Assembly: GCF_019218885.1 (NCBI RefSeq) | Contig: NZ_JAHUWT010000004.1 | Coordinates: 620,001-684,000 of the forward strand | DNA from: Bordetella sp. BOR01 | GTDB lineage: Bacteria; Pseudomonadota; Gammaproteobacteria; Burkholderiales; Burkholderiaceae_B | DNA: 64,000 bases | Reading direction: 5' to 3' | Part shown: positions 46,177 to 54,678 of the stretch, piece by piece | Position numbering within the stretch: position 1 is the first letter of the stretch | How the letters are laid out: each line of letters begins with the position of its first letter | Translations under genes and position numbers: made by a program | The notes under the pieces: generated by a model | What the model was told of the DNA's origin: nothing | The model's database searches: none | The model's input: only the letters and a program-made list of their open reading frames with translations

Positions 46177-48030
46177 GTGAGCCTCATCCCCGTCATTCTG
46201 TCTGGTGGTGCCGGCAAGCGGCTCTGGCCGCTTTCGCGCGCGCGTTTTCCCAAGCCGTTCATCGAATTGGACAGTGGCGAAAATCTGCTGCAGCAGGCCC
46301 TTGCCCGTGCCCAGGCCCTGCCTGCCGTGCACGAAATCATCACCGTCACCCGGCAAGACCTCTACTCCCAGACAGTGGAGGCCTACGCGGGCACCGCGCG
46401 GACTGGCCTTACCCTGGGATACATCCTGGAGCCCGTGGCCCGTAACACGGCTGCCGCGGTAGCGGCCGCGGCGCTCGCTTGCCAGCAACGGCATGGCGAT
46501 GCCACGCTGCTGTTCCTGACGGCGGACCATGTGATCGACGATAGCGGCGCTTTTCGCCACGCGGTTGCCCAGGCGCAAGTGCTGGCGCAGGGCCCCGATC
46601 TCGTGACGTTCGGCATCCAGCCGGATCGCGCCGAAGTCTCTTATGGCTATATCGAGGCCGACGGGCACGAGGTGCTGCGCTTTGTGGAAAAACCGGATCG
46701 CGAAACGGCGCAACGCTATGTCGACAGCGGCCATTTCCTATGGAATTCCGGCATGCTGTGCGCCCGGACATCCACTCTGCTGGCTCAGCTGGCCGAGCAT
46801 GCCCCCGAATTGCTGGAGCAGGTCCGCCTCAGCCTCGCCTCGTCCACGCAAGCCTCCCACCCAGGCACCTACCGCATGAAGATCGGCCGGGACAGCTACG
46901 AGGCCATTGCGCCGATCTCCATCGACTATGCCCTGCTGGAAAAAACGAAGCGTATCGCCGTCGTGTCCTGCCAGTTGGGCTGGAGCGACGTAGGCAACTG
47001 GAACACGCTGGCGCAGCGGCAAGCGGCGGACGCCGAGGGCAACCGCACGCAAGGCGAAACGCTGCTGCACAGCACGCAAGACTGTTACGTGCGGGCCGAC
47101 GATCGGCTGGTCGTTGCGGCGGGCGTTCGTGGCTTGACCATCGTAGACACTCCCGACGCCGTGCTGGTCATGGATACCGACAGGCCAGGGCTCGTGGAGC
47201 ATATCGTGTCAACGGCGCAGGCGCGCGGCCACCGCAGCTGCTTCCAGCACGGCGTGATATATCGGCCCACCGAGGCCGATACACCCCTGGAAACCGACCT
47301 CGCGCAGCACGCGGAACACGATGGCGACAATCCTGCCAGCAGCAGCTACGTCTTGTACAAGAAAGCCGTGACCGGTTCCGAGATCGCGCGCGACCTGGAC
47401 TGGGCAGATGTCGAAGTGTGGAACGCATTGGCCGGGCAGCAGATAGCAGATGCCGAGGGCAATCGCGTACAAGGAGACGTCATTCTGAACCAGGTGCGGG
47501 AATGCACCATTCATTCCAGCGACAGGCTCGTGGCGGCAGCAGGCGTGCACCGGCTTGCCATCGTGGACACGCCGGACGCGCTGCTGGTCATGGATGCCCG
47601 CCGCGTCGAGCTGATACATCCGGTGCTGGTCCTGTTGCGGGCGCGCGGACACGAAGATCACCCCGCGCACCGCACCGTGTACCGCACCTGGGGCACCTAT
47701 ACAGTGCTCGAGACCGGTTCGAATTTCAAGATCAAGCGCCTGCGTGTCAAGCCGGGCGCCTCGCTATCGCTGCAGATGCATCAACATCGCAGCGAGCATT
47801 GGGTGGTGCTGGATGGAACGGCCAAGGTGGTCAATGGCGACCAGGAAATGCTGATCGAGAAGAACCAGTCCACCTATATTCCTGCGGGGTCGCTGCATCG
47901 CCTCAGCAATCCCGGAATGCGCGACCTGATCATGATCGAAGTCCAGAGCGGGCCTTACCTGGAAGAAGACGACATCGTCCGGTTCGACCCGCCTGCCGGC
48001 CCGGAAGCGCCGCCCCAGGCCTATTCGTAA
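46177..48030 (+). CDS. manC: Mannose-1-phosphate guanylyltransferase / mannose-6-phosphate isomerase with an internal duplication
   Basis: Bifunctional type II enzyme making GDP-mannose. The N-terminal nucleotidyltransferase has VILSGGAGKRLWPLSRARFPKPF, EPVARNTAAAVA, TADHVI and FVEKPD. The C-terminal isomerase cupin has KPGASLSLQMHQHRSEHWVVLDGTAKV and TYIPAGSLHRLSNPG. Length from GTG 46177 is 617 residues, against about 477 for ordinary ManC. The excess is one extra copy of a 140-residue segment, with W269 of copy 1 matching W409 of copy 2 and no gaps. The start is GTG 46177 (VSLIPVILSGG); codons upstream in frame to 46063 look non-coding. The GDP-mannose could serve capsule, LPS or other glycans. 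Confidence 0.92.
   Translation: MSLIPVILSGGAGKRLWPLSRARFPKPFIELDSGENLLQQALARAQALPAVHEIITVTRQDLYSQTVEAYAGTARTGLTLGYILEPVARNTAAAVAAAALACQQRHGDATLLFLTADHVIDDSGAFRHAVAQAQVLAQGPDLVTFGIQPDRAEVSYGYIEADGHEVLRFVEKPDRETAQRYVDSGHFLWNSGMLCARTSTLLAQLAEHAPELLEQVRLSLASSTQASHPGTYRMKIGRDSYEAIAPISIDYALLEKTKRIAVVSCQLGWSDVGNWNTLAQRQAADAEGNRTQGETLLHSTQDCYVRADDRLVVAAGVRGLTIVDTPDAVLVMDTDRPGLVEHIVSTAQARGHRSCFQHGVIYRPTEADTPLETDLAQHAEHDGDNPASSSYVLYKKAVTGSEIARDLDWADVEVWNALAGQQIADAEGNRVQGDVILNQVRECTIHSSDRLVAAAGVHRLAIVDTPDALLVMDARRVELIHPVLVLLRARGHEDHPAHRTVYRTWGTYTVLETGSNFKIKRLRVKPGASLSLQMHQHRSEHWVVLDGTAKVVNGDQEMLIEKNQSTYIPAGSLHRLSNPGMRDLIMIEVQSGPYLEEDDIVRFDPPAGPEAPPQAYS
46927..47766 (+). repeat. Tandem 420-base (140-codon) duplication inside manC
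   Basis: Copy 1 is 46927-47346 and copy 2 is 47347-47766. They align without gaps at the protein level: YALLEKTKR with YVLYKKAVT, LGWSDVGNWNTL with LDWADVEVWNAL, DAEGNRTQGE with DAEGNRVQGD, IVDTPDAVLVMD with IVDTPDALLVMD and TPLET with TVLET. The DNA has diverged, so the event is not recent. Confidence 0.9.
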
Positions 48031-48034
48031 GGCG

Positions 48035-49552
48035 CTAGGCGTCGCGAGAATTCGCGGCACGGGCCAGCCAGAGCCCGGCCAGTTCGCTCAAGCGCACATC
48101 CTGCCGCGCGCCGGCAACCGCTGCCGGGCCATTGCCCCAGACCAGGTATGGCGTCGTTCCCGCCGGTTCACCCAGCGCTCGATAGACATCCGCCATGATC
48201 GGCACGTGGTCACCGAACACGCACAGGCTGGCTGGCCGTGAGTGGCTGCGCAATCCATCCGCCACCATCGTGAACATGGCGTCTGCATTGCGCAGGTGGC
48301 GTGCATAGACAACCAGGTCGTCGCAACCTGCAGGTAATTCTGCGCGGGCGACCGCGGCGTAGTCTTCGAGGCCGGCCTTTTCCCAATGCAAGGGACCATG
48401 GTTTTCCATGGTGATCAAGTGCAGGTATAGCGGTCGCGGGTCGTCGCGGTCCAGCAATTGCAGCGCTTGGCGCGCCACCTCGGCGTCGCCGATATAGGGC
48501 CCGGTCTTGGGGCTGTGCTCGAAGGCGTCCAGGCTGATGAAAGCATCGAATCCCAGCTGCGGCAGGATCGTGTCGCGTCGGTAGAAGCCGGGGTGGTACG
48601 GGTGAATGCAGACTGTGCGGTAGCCCTGGTCGCGCAGGTGCCGCGCCAGCGCGGGCACGCCTTGGCGGGCAAGCCGACGATACGGCTGGAACCGGTGTAC
48701 GCCCAGCGATTCGCCCGCCAACCCGGTCAGGAACTCGAACTCGCTACGCACCGTATTTGCCCCCCAGGCGGGGACCCTCACCTGGCCGTGCGCGCACGCT
48801 TCACTGCACAGCCGGTCGAACCCTGCCAGCAGCTCGGGGCGCAAGGCAGGGTAGTGGGGCCGCGGGTCGAAGAAAGATTCGCTCTGGATCGAAATCAGGT
48901 CGGGCTTGGGCTGGCCAGCGGCGAACACCGGCCAGGCGGGAACCTGGAATGCCGGTATTTGCCGTTCGGCACGCCCATAGGCCCACAAGCTTGCCACCAA
49001 GCCGTACGCGTGCAAATCGGCACTTGCATCGAATTGCATGCGCCCTGGCCGGATGAAGCACAACAAGGCACCCGCGACGGCCAGCCCCACCAGTAAGCTT
49101 CCGAAGGCACCGGCGCTGCCCATCTGCGCGGGCAGGCTGGGTTCCAGCATGAAGGCCGCGATGCAGGCCAAGGCAAAACCCAGGGGCGGCAATACGACGG
49201 ACCATATGCTCAGGAATGGCAGGTACAGCCGGGGATGCCGGATCGCATCCGTGAAGTATTCGAAATCGGCGTAGATGAAGGGCTCGCGCAGCACCTTGAA
49301 CTTGGCGTTGCTGACCAGCACGATCACCAGTTCGATCGCCAGCGCGTTGAGCGCAGCAAAGACAGGCCGGCGATACAGCAGCAGGGCCAAGGCGAATGCC
49401 AGCGTCCACGTGCCCAGATGCACCGCCAGCGCCGCCGGCGGCCGTCGCCAGGGCGCCACGGGCCTGGGCTGCAGCAGCAGCTCAAGGCCCCATGACAGGG
49501 CCAGCCCACCCAGGTAGGCAGCCAGCAGCATTCCGGGCCAGGCCTCAGCCAC
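48035..49552 (-). CDS. LTA synthase/phosphoglycerol transferase-like membrane sulfatase-fold protein
   Basis: A 505-residue inner-membrane enzyme of the alkaline phosphatase superfamily, LtaS/MdoB branch. About four or five transmembrane segments occupy residues 5-170. The extracytoplasmic catalytic domain follows with ISIQSESFFD (metal-binding Glu), nucleophile Thr267 in GANTVRSEFEFLTG, LITMENHGPLHW and FGDHVPIM. Such enzymes move phosphoglycerol or phosphoethanolamine from phospholipids onto glycans or lipids. The start is GTG 49552 (ATG seven codons later possible), overlapping the SDR gene's end by 8 bases, so the two are coupled. It may modify the capsule or its lipid; the acceptor is unknown. 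Confidence 0.88.
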   Translation of the reverse strand: MAEAWPGMLLAAYLGGLALSWGLELLLQPRPVAPWRRPPAALAVHLGTWTLAFALALLLYRRPVFAALNALAIELVIVLVSNAKFKVLREPFIYADFEYFTDAIRHPRLYLPFLSIWSVVLPPLGFALACIAAFMLEPSLPAQMGSAGAFGSLLVGLAVAGALLCFIRPGRMQFDASADLHAYGLVASLWAYGRAERQIPAFQVPAWPVFAAGQPKPDLISIQSESFFDPRPHYPALRPELLAGFDRLCSEACAHGQVRVPAWGANTVRSEFEFLTGLAGESLGVHRFQPYRRLARQGVPALARHLRDQGYRTVCIHPYHPGFYRRDTILPQLGFDAFISLDAFEHSPKTGPYIGDAEVARQALQLLDRDDPRPLYLHLITMENHGPLHWEKAGLEDYAAVARAELPAGCDDLVVYARHLRNADAMFTMVADGLRSHSRPASLCVFGDHVPIMADVYRALGEPAGTTPYLVWGNGPAAVAGARQDVRLSELAGLWLARAANSRDA

Positions 49553-50336
49553 GATATCCCAGCCGCTTCAATATCCACCCCGACAGTGCCGGATGAATCA
49601 CCGCCAGCAAGAAACACCCCAGATTCAAGGGAAACGGGAAACTGATACGCGCACGATTGCGCGCCAGGCCGCGCCGGATCACCCGCGCCGCCCTGTCCGC
49701 TTTCCACAAAAACGGCTTCGGCCCCGGCATGTCGAAGCACATCTGCGATTCGACATACCCCGGCATGATGACGTTGACCTTGATCCCCTCGCCTGCCAGT
49801 AAATCGCGCATGGCCTCGCCATATACCTTCACGGCAGCCTTGCTGGCGCTATAACTGGGGGTTTCGGGCAGGCCGCGCCAGGCCGCCAGCGAGCTGACCA
49901 GGGCGATCTGCCCTTCCCCCCGGGCTCGCATGGCGGGAATGCAGGCTTGCACAGTAGCCATCACCGCCTTGACGTTGACGTCGAACAAGCGATGCATGTC
50001 GTCCCAGCCTTCACCCTGCTGCTGTGGGCCCGTGTTGATATTGACGCCCGCATTGGCGATGACCAGGCCGGGGGCTTCAGCGGCGCCCATGTCAGCCAAC
50101 CACTGCATCAATGCGTCGTGGTTGCGCACGTCCAGTTCATGCAATACCACGCGCGCTCCGAGTTTGCCGCAAGCCTTTGCCAGCTCGTCCAGGCGGGCAC
50201 GATTGCGCCCTTGCAGGATCAGGGTCGAGGTGCCGGCACGGGCATATTCCAGCGCCAATGCCCCGCCGATGCCGCCGGTGGCGCCCGTGATCAGTACGCA
50301 AGCCGGCACGTCGGCAGAAGTTGAAGAAGGCGTCAT
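49545..50336 (-). CDS. Short-chain dehydrogenase/reductase
   Basis: NAD(P)-dependent SDR, 263 residues. The cofactor motif is ITGATGGIGGALA, the NAG motif is VIANAGVN and the catalytic set is Ser in ALVSSLAA plus YSASK (Tyr/Lys). The C-terminal tail (LNLGCFLLAVIHPALSGWILKRLGY) is hydrophobic and probably membrane-associated, as in reductases acting on lipid substrates such as 3-ketosphinganine reductase. ATG 50336 is chosen as the conserved strand follows at once. It is coupled to the LTA-synthase-like gene. It could reduce the keto group left by the oxoamine synthase, as RkpH, also an SDR, may do in S. meliloti; this link is inference because it is about 30 kb away. Confidence 0.9.
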   Translation of the reverse strand: MTPSSTSADVPACVLITGATGGIGGALALEYARAGTSTLILQGRNRARLDELAKACGKLGARVVLHELDVRNHDALMQWLADMGAAEAPGLVIANAGVNINTGPQQQGEGWDDMHRLFDVNVKAVMATVQACIPAMRARGEGQIALVSSLAAWRGLPETPSYSASKAAVKVYGEAMRDLLAGEGIKVNVIMPGYVESQMCFDMPGPKPFLWKADRAARVIRRGLARNRARISFPFPLNLGCFLLAVIHPALSGWILKRLGYRG

Positions 50337-50453
50337 GCTGAATCTGGCAATCGGGTTGTGGCCGGTGATTATGGTCGGCATCGGAGTACGGCAAAAACGA
50401 CACCGGCTTCCCATGACGGGAAGCCGGTCAGGCAGATCGAGAGCAAGCCGACC

Positions 50454-50957
50454 TTATTCGAGCAGGCTGCGCAGCATCCAGGCGTTCTTTTCGTGAATGT
50501 CCATGCGCTGGGTCAGCAGGTCGGCGGTGGGCTGGTCGTTGGCGCTGTCGGCCTTGTCGAAGGCGGCACGAGCCGTCTTGGACACGGCTTCGTTGCCCTT
50601 GACCAGCAGGCGCACCATTTCCATGGCGTCGGGCACGCTGCCCGGTTCGGAGATGGACGACAGTTTGGAGAATTCGCGATATGTGCCCGGCGCGTGCACG
50701 CCCAGCGCGCGGATGCGCTCGGCGATGTCATCGAGCGCCGCCCACTCTTCGGAGTATTGGGTCATGAACATCTGGTGCAGCGTATTGAAGAGCGGACCCG
50801 TAACGTTCCAGTGGAAGTTGTGCGTCATCAGGTACAGCGTATAGGAATCCGCTAGCACCTTGGAAAGTTCGCCCGCGATCGCGGTGCGATCTTTGTCGGA
50901 AATACCGATATTGATGCGGACGCCAGCAGCGCTGGCAGCTTTGGACGACTTGGCCAT
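50454..50957 (-). CDS. dps: Dps-family DNA-protecting ferritin-like protein
   Basis: Mini-ferritin that stores iron and protects DNA under oxidative stress, forming dodecamers. The 167 residues include LYLMTHNFHWNVTGPLFNTLHQMFMTQYSEEWAALDDIAERIRALG, with the His/Asp/Glu set of the inter-subunit ferroxidase site. The N-terminus is Lys/Ala/Ser-rich (MAKSSKAASAAG), a typical DNA-contact tail. ATG 50957 is preceded by AAAGGAGC. It lies 76 bases downstream of oxyR in the same direction, so peroxide control is likely. Confidence 0.95.
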   Translation of the reverse strand: MAKSSKAASAAGVRINIGISDKDRTAIAGELSKVLADSYTLYLMTHNFHWNVTGPLFNTLHQMFMTQYSEEWAALDDIAERIRALGVHAPGTYREFSKLSSISEPGSVPDAMEMVRLLVKGNEAVSKTARAAFDKADSANDQPTADLLTQRMDIHEKNAWMLRSLLE

Positions 50958-51033
50958 GTAGTGCTCCTTTATATAAGGACAAGGACGAGACAAGAATACC
51001 ACTGGAATGAAACAAATAGCGGGGTGGCGGCCT

Positions 51034-51978
51034 TCATGTGGCCACCGCCTCTTTATCCAGCATCTTCACCCCAGGCAGCCCACATTCGTACACCGCCTGG
51101 GCCAGCGCCTCGATGGCGGCCAGGCGCGGGAAACTGCGGCGCCAGGCCAGTACCACGCGGCGTTCGGGCGGCATGCCCTCGAAGGGCAGGTAGCGCAGCA
51201 GATCGTTGGACTGGCGCTCCTCGGGAATGGCCGTGACGGGCAGCACCGTGACGCCGATGCCGGCCGCCACCATGTGGCGGATGGTCTCGAGCGACGAGCC
51301 CTCGAAGGTGCGCTGGATGCCATCGCTGGCCGCCGAAAAGCGCGACAACTCGGGGCACACTTCCAGCACCTGGTCGCGAAAGCAATGGCCGGTACCCAGC
51401 AACAGCATGGTCTGCTGTTTCAGGTCTTCGGAACTGACGGCCGGGCGGGTAGCCCATCCGTGATCGCGCGGCACGGCCACCATGAAGGGTTCGTCGTACA
51501 GGGGCTGGGTGACCAGGCCGGCTTCGGGCAACGGCAGGGCCATGATGGCACAGTCGATTTCGCCTTGGCGCAGCAGTTCCACCAGTCGCAGGGTGAAGTT
51601 CTCTTGCAGCAGCAGCGGCATTTGAGGCGTGCGCGCGATCTGCATCGGCACCAATCGCGGCAATAGATACGGGCCGATGGTATGGATCACGCCGACGCGC
51701 AGCGGGCCAGCCAACGGGTCATGCCCCTGGCGGGCGATTTCCTTGATGCTGGCGCTTTCTTCGAGCACCTTCTGCGCCTGCGTGACGATGCGCTGGCCGA
51801 TTGTAGTAACGCCGACTTCGGCGCCGCCGCGTTCGAACAAGGTGACACCCAATTCGTCTTCCAGCTTGCGGATAGCCACCGAGAGCGTGGGCTGGCTGAC
51901 GAAACATGCTTCGGCGGCGCGGCCGAAATGCCGTTCGCGCGCGACCGCGACGATGTATTTGAGTTCGGTCAGAGTCAT
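51034..51978 (-). CDS. oxyR: Hydrogen-peroxide sensor regulator
   Basis: LysR-type activator of peroxide defence, 314 residues. The helix-turn-helix is LTELKYIVAVARERHFGRAAEACFVSQPTLSVAIRKLEDELGVTLFER. The redox pair is Cys199 and Cys208 in GHCFRDQVLEVCPEL, the same numbering as E. coli OxyR, so the sensing disulfide should form. The start ATG 51978 gives that numbering; 56 in-frame codons upstream are not conserved. recG lies 55 bases upstream and dps 76 bases downstream, all on the same strand. Confidence 0.97.
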   Translation of the reverse strand: MTLTELKYIVAVARERHFGRAAEACFVSQPTLSVAIRKLEDELGVTLFERGGAEVGVTTIGQRIVTQAQKVLEESASIKEIARQGHDPLAGPLRVGVIHTIGPYLLPRLVPMQIARTPQMPLLLQENFTLRLVELLRQGEIDCAIMALPLPEAGLVTQPLYDEPFMVAVPRDHGWATRPAVSSEDLKQQTMLLLGTGHCFRDQVLEVCPELSRFSAASDGIQRTFEGSSLETIRHMVAAGIGVTVLPVTAIPEERQSNDLLRYLPFEGMPPERRVVLAWRRSFPRLAAIEALAQAVYECGLPGVKMLDKEAVAT

Positions 51979-52033
51979 GGCAATACGTACCTTGCGTGGG
52001 ACGGCGTTTGACGGCGGGATGTGGATATGGGTT

Positions 52034-54121
52034 TCATGTACGCAGGAAATCTTCGCGACCGCGCATCCAGCGCGCCAGATGCGCCTGGACTGCGGCGGGA
52101 TGCTCGGCACGCAGCCAGGCGGCGGCATCGCGTGCCTGCTCGGCAATGCCTACGTCGGACTCCAGGTCGGCAAAGCGCAACAGCGCCATGCCCGACTGGC
52201 GGGTGCCCAGGAATTCGCCGGGGCCGCGCTGTTCCAGGTCGCGGCGCGCGATCTCGAAACCGTCCGATGTCTCGAACATGGCGCGCAGCCGTTGGCGCGC
52301 CACCTGCGACAGGGGCGACTGATACAGCAATACACAGACCGATTCGGCGGTGCCCCGCCCTACTCGCCCGCGCAGCTGGTGCAACTGGGCCAGGCCGAAG
52401 CGCTCGGCATGCTCGATGACCATCAGCGACGCGTTGGGCACGTCCACGCCGACCTCGATGACCGTCGTGGCAACCAGCAAATCGATGTCGCCATCGCGAA
52501 ACGCCTGCATCACGGCGGCCTTGTCGGCTTGCGGCAGGCGGCCGTGCACCAGTCCCAGCCGCAGGTCGGGAAGCTCGGTGCGCATGGCTTCGTAGGTATC
52601 GACGGCGGTCTGCAATTGCAGCGCCTCGCTTTCTTCGACCAGCGGACAGACCCAATAGGCCTGGCGGCCTTCGCGTACCGCGTGCGCAATATGGGCGATG
52701 ACCTCGTCGCGGCGGCTGTCGGATACCAGTTTGGTGACTACCGGCGTGCGTCCCGGCGGCAGTTCGTCGATGACCGAGACATCCAGGTCGGCGAAGAAAG
52801 TCATGGCCAGGGTGCGCGGAATGGGCGTGGCGCTCATGTTCAACTGATGCGGCACGACCTGGCCGCGCGGCGCTTCGCCTTTACGCGTCAGCGCCAGGCG
52901 CTGGCCCACGCCAAAGCGATGCTGCTCGTCGACAATGGACAGGCCAAGCCGGTGAAACTCGACGTGGTCCTGGATCAGGGCCTGGGTGCCCACCACCAGT
53001 TGCACACTGCCGTCCGCCGCGCTGGCGGCCGCCTGGCGGCGCGCCTTGGCGGCCTGGCTGCCGCTTAGCCAGGCGACGTTGACGCCCAGCGGCTGCAGCC
53101 ACGACACCAGCTTGCGGAAATGCTGTTCCGCCAGGATCTCGGTAGGGGCCATCAGCGCCACCTGGGCGCCGCAGGCGATGGCCTGGGCGGCCGCGATGGC
53201 GGCGACCACGGTCTTGCCGCTGCCCACGTCGCCCTGCAAGAGCCGGTGCATGGGATACGGCTTGCCCAGGTCGGCGCAGATTTCTTGGACGACACGTTGC
53301 TGCGCGCCGGTCAGTTGGAATGGCAACGCCGCGTACAGGCGCGCCACCAGCCCGCCCGGGCCGTTCTGCGTCGGCAGCGGCTCGGCCTTGATGATGCGCC
53401 GCGCCGCTCGCGCGGCCGCGAGCGATAGTTGTTGTGCCAGCAGTTCATCGAACTTGATGCGGCGCCAGGCGGGATGGCCGCGTTCGACCAGGTCTTGTTC
53501 GGACACTCCTGGCGGAGGCGCGTGCAACAAGCGGATGGCGGGCTCGAACGCCATCAGCTCGTAGCGCTGCAACGCCGCCGGCGGCAACGTGTCGCCCAGG
53601 TCGGCTTGTTGCAGGGCCTGGGCGATGGCCTTGCGCAGCGAAGGCTGCGACAGGCCGTCGGTGCTGGGATAAACCGGCGTCAAGGCATCGGGCAGCGCAG
53701 TCTCGGCGCTGCCCATGCGCGGATGCACGATCTCGCGGCCGAACAGGCCGCCGCGCACTTCGCCCCGCGCGCGCAAGCGGCGGCCGATGGCCAGTTGCTT
53801 TTGTTGGCTGGGATAGAAATTCAGCCATCGCAACTGCAATTCGCCGCTGCCGTCGGCCATGACCGCAGTAAGCTGGCGGCGCGGCCGATACAGGACTTCG
53901 CTGCGCAGGATCTCGCCCTCGACCTGGGCTACCGCGCCCGGGCGCAGCGACCCGATGGATACGACACGGGTTTCGTCTTCGTAGCGCAGCGGCAAATGCA
54001 GGATACAGTCGTCGGCCGTAAGCAGGCCCAGGCTATGCAGCTTGCGCTGCACATCCGTCAGGGAACGCCCGGCACCGGAAGCGGCGCCAGGCGTTTTGCG
54101 TGCTGCGGCGGTGGCCGGCAT
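52034..54121 (-). CDS. recG: ATP-dependent DNA helicase RecG
   Basis: Branch-migrating helicase that regresses stalled forks and processes recombination intermediates. The 695 residues have an N-terminal wedge/OB domain (about 1-230, LHLPLRYEDETRV, QVEGEI, GRRLRARGEV), Walker A GDVGSGKTVVA, DEQHRFGVGQR, MSATPIPRTLA, VIDELPPGRTPV, ATTVIEVGVDVPNAS and HQLRGRVGRG. The C-terminal DGFEIARRDLEQRGPGEFLGTRQSG block is diagnostic. It lies 36 bases after the upstream ridA-type gene. Confidence 0.97.
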   Translation of the reverse strand: MPATAAARKTPGAASGAGRSLTDVQRKLHSLGLLTADDCILHLPLRYEDETRVVSIGSLRPGAVAQVEGEILRSEVLYRPRRQLTAVMADGSGELQLRWLNFYPSQQKQLAIGRRLRARGEVRGGLFGREIVHPRMGSAETALPDALTPVYPSTDGLSQPSLRKAIAQALQQADLGDTLPPAALQRYELMAFEPAIRLLHAPPPGVSEQDLVERGHPAWRRIKFDELLAQQLSLAAARAARRIIKAEPLPTQNGPGGLVARLYAALPFQLTGAQQRVVQEICADLGKPYPMHRLLQGDVGSGKTVVAAIAAAQAIACGAQVALMAPTEILAEQHFRKLVSWLQPLGVNVAWLSGSQAAKARRQAAASAADGSVQLVVGTQALIQDHVEFHRLGLSIVDEQHRFGVGQRLALTRKGEAPRGQVVPHQLNMSATPIPRTLAMTFFADLDVSVIDELPPGRTPVVTKLVSDSRRDEVIAHIAHAVREGRQAYWVCPLVEESEALQLQTAVDTYEAMRTELPDLRLGLVHGRLPQADKAAVMQAFRDGDIDLLVATTVIEVGVDVPNASLMVIEHAERFGLAQLHQLRGRVGRGTAESVCVLLYQSPLSQVARQRLRAMFETSDGFEIARRDLEQRGPGEFLGTRQSGMALLRFADLESDVGIAEQARDAAAWLRAEHPAAVQAHLARWMRGREDFLRT

Positions 54122-54157
54122 GACGCTATGGGCCCGGTGCAGACAACGGCCGCGGCG

Positions 54158-54544
54158 CTACAGGACCAGGATGGCCTCGACTTCGAATTGCGCGCCCTTG
54201 GGCAGGCTGGCCACGCCCACCGTGGACCGTGCCGGGAAAGGCTGCGGGATCAGCTCGGCCATGATGGCGTTGGCCGCCGTGAACTTGTTCAGGTCGGTCA
54301 GGAACAGCGTCAGTTTGACGATATCGTGCAGGGTACCGCCCGCCTCTTCGACGACGGCTTGCATATTGGTGAAGGCCTGGCGCACCTGGGCGTCGAAGTT
54401 TTCGGATACCAGGTCGCCGGTGCCAGGTTCCAGGCCGATCTGGCCGGACAGATACACCGTCTTGCTGCCAGTGGCGGCCACTGCTTGCGAGTAAGGGCCA
54501 ACCGCGGCCGGCGCCTCGTCGGTATGGATGATTTGCTTGCTCAT
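54158..54544 (-). CDS. ridA: RidA-family enamine/imine deaminase
   Basis: Small cytoplasmic Rid-family protein, 128 residues, that hydrolyses reactive enamine/imine intermediates such as 2-aminoacrylate. Typical features are the N-terminal APAAVGPYSQAV, VYLSGQIGLEPGTG, the active-site Arg in PFPARSTVGVASLPKGAQFEVEAIL, and length. It is read in the same direction as recG and may share its message. Confidence 0.94.
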   Translation of the reverse strand: MSKQIIHTDEAPAAVGPYSQAVAATGSKTVYLSGQIGLEPGTGDLVSENFDAQVRQAFTNMQAVVEEAGGTLHDIVKLTLFLTDLNKFTAANAIMAELIPQPFPARSTVGVASLPKGAQFEVEAILVL

Positions 54545-54678
54545 GAGCCGTATCCTCGGAAAATCAGTCGGAACCAGACTGGACTATTGAAGTGTAAACA
54601 GCAATAGGCATTTGCGAAAGCCAGGAATTCCGCCCAGACGCAGAAAACAGCCCGTCCCTTGCTTGCCGGCAATCCGCC

